64,000 nt of DNA. Source: Lactococcus sp. S-13 (GTDB taxonomy: Bacteria; Bacillota; Bacilli; Lactobacillales; Streptococcaceae). The notes below the pieces were generated by a model. That model searched no databases. It was not told the DNA's origin and saw nothing but the letters and a program-made list of their open reading frames with translations. Positions 61,534-64,000 of this stretch are shown in pieces (the first letter of the stretch is position 1; each line of letters opens with the position of its first letter). The stretch spans positions 62,001 to 126,000 of the forward strand of contig NZ_SDAK01000001.1 in NCBI RefSeq assembly GCF_004210295.1, written 5' to 3'. The position numbers and the translations under genes were made by a program.

Positions 61534-62820
61534 ATGGAAAATAAAAAAGAAGAGATTAAAAGGGAACATTCTCCAACGGGAAAATCTCCTTGGCGTAAAA
61601 ATTTTTATTTATTTTTAATTGGTCAGCTTTTAACTGGAGTCACGTCAATGGTGGTTCAATATGCAATCATTTGGTACCTTACTTTAGAGTCAGGAAAAGA
61701 GTCGGTGCTTGCAATCGCTACCCTAATTGGGATGATTCCAATGGTTATTTTATCACCTTTTGTGGGACCATTTATTGATCGCGTTAATAAGAAGGTGCTT
61801 TTGATTTCGTACGATGCTATTGCAGCAATTGTAGCTTTAGGACTGTTTGTTTATGGAGTCACTCATAGTGTCTACCCGCTTTGGCTAGTATTTATAACCA
61901 TTGGTATTCGTGCTGTGGCGCAAACGGCTCAAATGCCTACGGTGCAGTCGATTATTCCTACAATGGTACCAGAAGATGAAATAACACGAATCAATGGACA
62001 ATTTGGGATGATGCAATCTTTAGTTTATATTTTATCGCCTGCTTTAGGCGCCTGGATGGTTGCGGCTTTCCCCATTCACTGGGTTATTCTCTTAGATGTC
62101 ATTGGTTTTATTTTAGGCGCTGGAATGCTTTTACTAGTGAAAATTCCTGAAGTCTTATCTTTAGGTGAGAAAATTCAAGTGCTTGCGGATACTAAAGAAG
62201 CTTTCAAAATTTTATATGCTAATAAAGGAATTTGGAAGATTACATTGATTGGTACTTTATTTATGCTTCTTTTCATGCCTGGCATTAGTCTATATCCACT
62301 AGTAACAACAAAGTATTTTGGGGGAACTATTGTAGATGCGGGATGGGTCGAGGTCATTTACGCAGGAGCAATGCTTTTGGGAGGCTTCTTTGTAGGATTT
62401 TTTGGGAATGTCAAAAATCGAATGCCGTGGATCATCATGGCTTATCTGGTAGTTGGATTAACCATTGGCTTTTCAGGACTACTGCCAGGAACGATGGACA
62501 GTTTTGGCATTTTCCTCTTTCTAAACCTCTTAGCAGGTTTAGTGAGTCCTGTTTTTAATTCAATGAATATGGCAATGACTCAACAATCTTTTGAACCTCA
62601 ATATTTAGGAAGGGTTATGAGTTTGGTTTCAGCTCTAATGGGCTTAGCAGGCCCTGTTGGGCTCGTTTTTGCGGCACCACTTGCTGGTTGGTTGGGTGTC
62701 CAAAATATGTTAGTAATTGCCGGAATTGGAGGAGTGGTCGCTGCATTTTTACTGTGGGTTATTCCTCAGGTGAGAAACTATGACAAAGTACTTCAGAAAC
62801 GCTTAAATTTGGAAAAATAA
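61534..62820 (+). CDS. MFS transporter, macrolide-efflux (Mef)-like
   Basis: 428 residues, twelve helices; N-terminus charged then NFYLFLIGQLLTGVTSMVVQYAIIWYL, GPFIDRVNKKVLL as the loop 2-3 motif, and QMPTVQSIIPTMVPEDEITRINGQFGMMQSL, typical of the Mef/MdfA-like drug exporters in Firmicutes. Could export macrolides or other hydrophobic compounds; actual substrate unknown. ATG after AGAAATTAGG. Terminator follows. Confidence 0.8.
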   Translation: MENKKEEIKREHSPTGKSPWRKNFYLFLIGQLLTGVTSMVVQYAIIWYLTLESGKESVLAIATLIGMIPMVILSPFVGPFIDRVNKKVLLISYDAIAAIVALGLFVYGVTHSVYPLWLVFITIGIRAVAQTAQMPTVQSIIPTMVPEDEITRINGQFGMMQSLVYILSPALGAWMVAAFPIHWVILLDVIGFILGAGMLLLVKIPEVLSLGEKIQVLADTKEAFKILYANKGIWKITLIGTLFMLLFMPGISLYPLVTTKYFGGTIVDAGWVEVIYAGAMLLGGFFVGFFGNVKNRMPWIIMAYLVVGLTIGFSGLLPGTMDSFGIFLFLNLLAGLVSPVFNSMNMAMTQQSFEPQYLGRVMSLVSALMGLAGPVGLVFAAPLAGWLGVQNMLVIAGIGGVVAAFLLWVIPQVRNYDKVLQKRLNLEK

Positions 62821-62824
62821 AAGA

Positions 62825-62857
62825 AAAATTACTGATCGATAGGGTCAGTAATTTTTT
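62825..62857. terminator. Bidirectional terminator between MFS gene and acmC
   Basis: AAAATTACTGATC paired with GGTCAGTAATTTT, then TT. The ATTACTGA core recalls the dispersed repeat but lacks its CTGACG core. Confidence 0.88.
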
Positions 62858-63482
62858 AATATGAGTCATATTTATCTAATTGATAAGTCTCAATCATCTG
62901 AATGAGTTTTTCAGCGTAGGTAGGATCAGTCGCATATCCAGAGGTTTGAACAGCTCTAGCGGCCGTTTTATAATCTTTGGCAGCAAGAACACTTTTATAT
63001 TGATTAGGATTCCAAGTCGTTCCATTGAGAAATAGTTTCGTATGGCCAGAAACAGAGGCTTGGAAATTATCATAAACTCTAAACTCTCCTTGAATTGTAA
63101 TCCACTGTCCATTTTCATATTCTTTTGTGTTTAATTTGACAGTTGGCACATTTCCACTTGCTTTGACACCAAAAAGATTGTGATACTTGCTTGCAAGGGT
63201 ACTTTGTCCAAAATCAGACTCAAGGCAAGCTTGAGCCAAGGTGATTGAAGCTAGAACTTTATCTTCTGATTGTGCCTTTTGGGCAAGGGGAGCGATTTCA
63301 TCGATAAAATTATATTGAATCATTTTATTTAGACGAGTTTCTAAAGCAGTTTTACTCACTGTTTGGTCAGTGAAAGTACGACCGAAAATAAGTGCACCGC
63401 CGATGATTAAAAGGAGGAGTAAAAGCTTTGCAAAAAAGGGAGCGATCCGATGTTTATTTTTTCGCCGAGTTTTTTTCTTCAT
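62856..63482 (-). CDS. acmC: N-acetylglucosaminidase (GH73) without LysM, AcmC-like
   Basis: Peptidoglycan hydrolase of 208 residues: basic N-terminus (KKKTRRKNKHR), one membrane segment/signal (FFAKLLLLLLIIGGALIFG), then the glucosaminidase domain with catalytic Glu in ITLAQACLESDFGQSTLASKYHNLFG and the YDSxxxS-type stretch FRVYDNFQASVSGHTKLF and AVQTSGYATDPTYAEKLIQMIE. No cell-wall repeats, as known for lactococcal AcmC. No ribosome site; TGTTAAACT lies six bases before the ATG. Confidence 0.85.
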   Translation of the reverse strand: MKKKTRRKNKHRIAPFFAKLLLLLLIIGGALIFGRTFTDQTVSKTALETRLNKMIQYNFIDEIAPLAQKAQSEDKVLASITLAQACLESDFGQSTLASKYHNLFGVKASGNVPTVKLNTKEYENGQWITIQGEFRVYDNFQASVSGHTKLFLNGTTWNPNQYKSVLAAKDYKTAARAVQTSGYATDPTYAEKLIQMIETYQLDKYDSY

Positions 63483-63809
63483 AGAGATAGTTTAACATAA
63501 AAAATTGATTTCTTGGTTAAAAAATAAATATTTGTTATACTGAAAATAGGCTAAATTGATAATAACATATGAGTAAATCATTAGCGTAAAATTAGTGTAA
63601 AATGTCAAAAAATTAATTTTTCATAGAGAAAATTAGCAGAATTTACACAGAAAGTTTTGCTTCATGCTAAATCGCGTTTAAAGGGGCAGGCGGATTTGCC
63701 CAGGCGACAAATATGGGAAATGAATATTTTAGCTGATCAAATCGAACATCTATCCCAAAATATTGATAGAGAGATGAAAAAGGTTAAGAATACCTTTGGA
63801 GGTAAAAAA
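63483..63809. other. Region between acmC and gpo, with an open frame joined to gpo
   Basis: The frame of gpo is open from 63627 (after a TAG) and reads protein-like: [20 protein letters not shown], then [24 protein letters not shown] at 63657 is the only plausible start and has no clear ribosome site. It could be a remnant or a small gene whose stop codon has been lost. AAATTTTCATAG-type AT-rich DNA precedes. Confidence 0.35.
63489..63497 (-). promoter_or_regulatory. Possible extended -10 box directly before acmC
   Basis: On the minus strand TGTTAAACT, six bases (ATCTCT), then ATG. The -10 hexamer itself matches four of six positions, so this is the weakest of the five leaderless candidates. 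Confidence 0.4.
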
Positions 63810-64000
63810 ATGAATTTTTATGATTTTAGTGCTGTTAAAATGAACGGCCAAGTCGCAAAAATGAGCGATTACAAAGGAAAAGTAGTGGTTGTGGTAAATA
63901 CAGCCAGCAAATGCGGGTTGACACCACAGTTTGAAGGCTTAGAAAGCCTCTATGAAACTTATAAAGATCAAGGGTTGGAAATTCTTGGCTTTCCTTGTAA
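63810..64000 (+). CDS. gpo: Glutathione peroxidase, N-terminal part
   Basis: Peroxide-reducing enzyme of the glutathione/thioredoxin peroxidase family. The first 63 codons are in the window: [20 protein letters not shown], then [20 protein letters not shown] with the catalytic Cys in place of selenocysteine, and [13 protein letters not shown] at 63810 chosen for GGAGGT at six bases and because the family starts here. The gene runs beyond the end of the window. Confidence 0.92.
   Translation, partial: MNFYDFSAVKMNGQVAKMSDYKGKVVVVVNTASKCGLTPQFEGLESLYETYKDQGLEILGFPC

Overview
The window is about 64 kb of low-GC Firmicute chromosome that I read as Lactococcus lactis. The main clues are a tmRNA gene whose tag reads AKNNTQTYAMAA, a manganese (yybP-ykoY) riboswitch in front of a P-type ATPase as known for lactococcal yoaB, a trp operon behind a tryptophan-type T-box, a bglR-type antiterminator, N5-(carboxyethyl)ornithine synthase, an AcmC-like glucosaminidase and a BmpA nucleoside lipoprotein. 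Arabinose isomerase, phosphoketolase, a beta-glucoside PTS and a xylo-oligosaccharide cluster point to a plant-associated strain.

Layout. 0-6 kb: end of araA, phosphoketolase and two ROK sugar kinases. 6-9.4 kb: guaA, then a cell-envelope stress operon (GlsB-like, AmaP, DUF2273, Asp23). 9.5-16.5 kb: ornithine/polyamine region, with ceo facing a potD-potN-potABC-patA operon that holds a PII-like regulator. 16.7-21.3 kb: a YtrA-type GntR/ABC module, a methyltransferase and a MarR/nitroreductase pair. 21.4-29.3 kb: T-box and trpEGDCFBA, interrupted by an antisense gene and 41-bp repeat arrays. 29.3-33.8 kb: bglR, beta-glucoside EII and bglA. 34-46 kb: cation efflux, coaA, nucleoside salvage (pdp, deoC, cdd, bmpA), a two-component system, ylxM and ssrA. 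47-49.6 kb: pabA and pabBC. 49.6-50.8 kb: decayed DNA with gene fragments and a tRNA-like remnant. 50.8-58.4 kb: queH and a xylo-oligosaccharide cluster (binding protein, two permeases, GH43, GH8, CE4). 58.5-64 kb: Mn riboswitch with ATPase, an MFS exporter, acmC and the start of a glutathione peroxidase.

The signal least explained by known features is a dispersed repeat. Its core is close to AGAGAAAATGCTGACG (reverse CGTCAGCATTTTCTCT). It sits almost only just after genes, often in runs of two to five copies spaced 40-42 bp apart, and inverted pairs form terminator-like hairpins. It encodes the last residues of TrpC and holds the fructokinase stop codon. Other notable signals are five genes (coaA, a methyltransferase gene, a response regulator, ylxM, acmC) whose extended -10 box lies 6-7 bp before the start codon, which suggests leaderless mRNAs; a ribonucleic antiterminator in front of the EII gene whose competing hairpin hides the ribosome binding site; and a 10-residue basic leader peptide ahead of the PII-like gene. 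All functional calls come from reading the sequence and from family knowledge; no searches were run.
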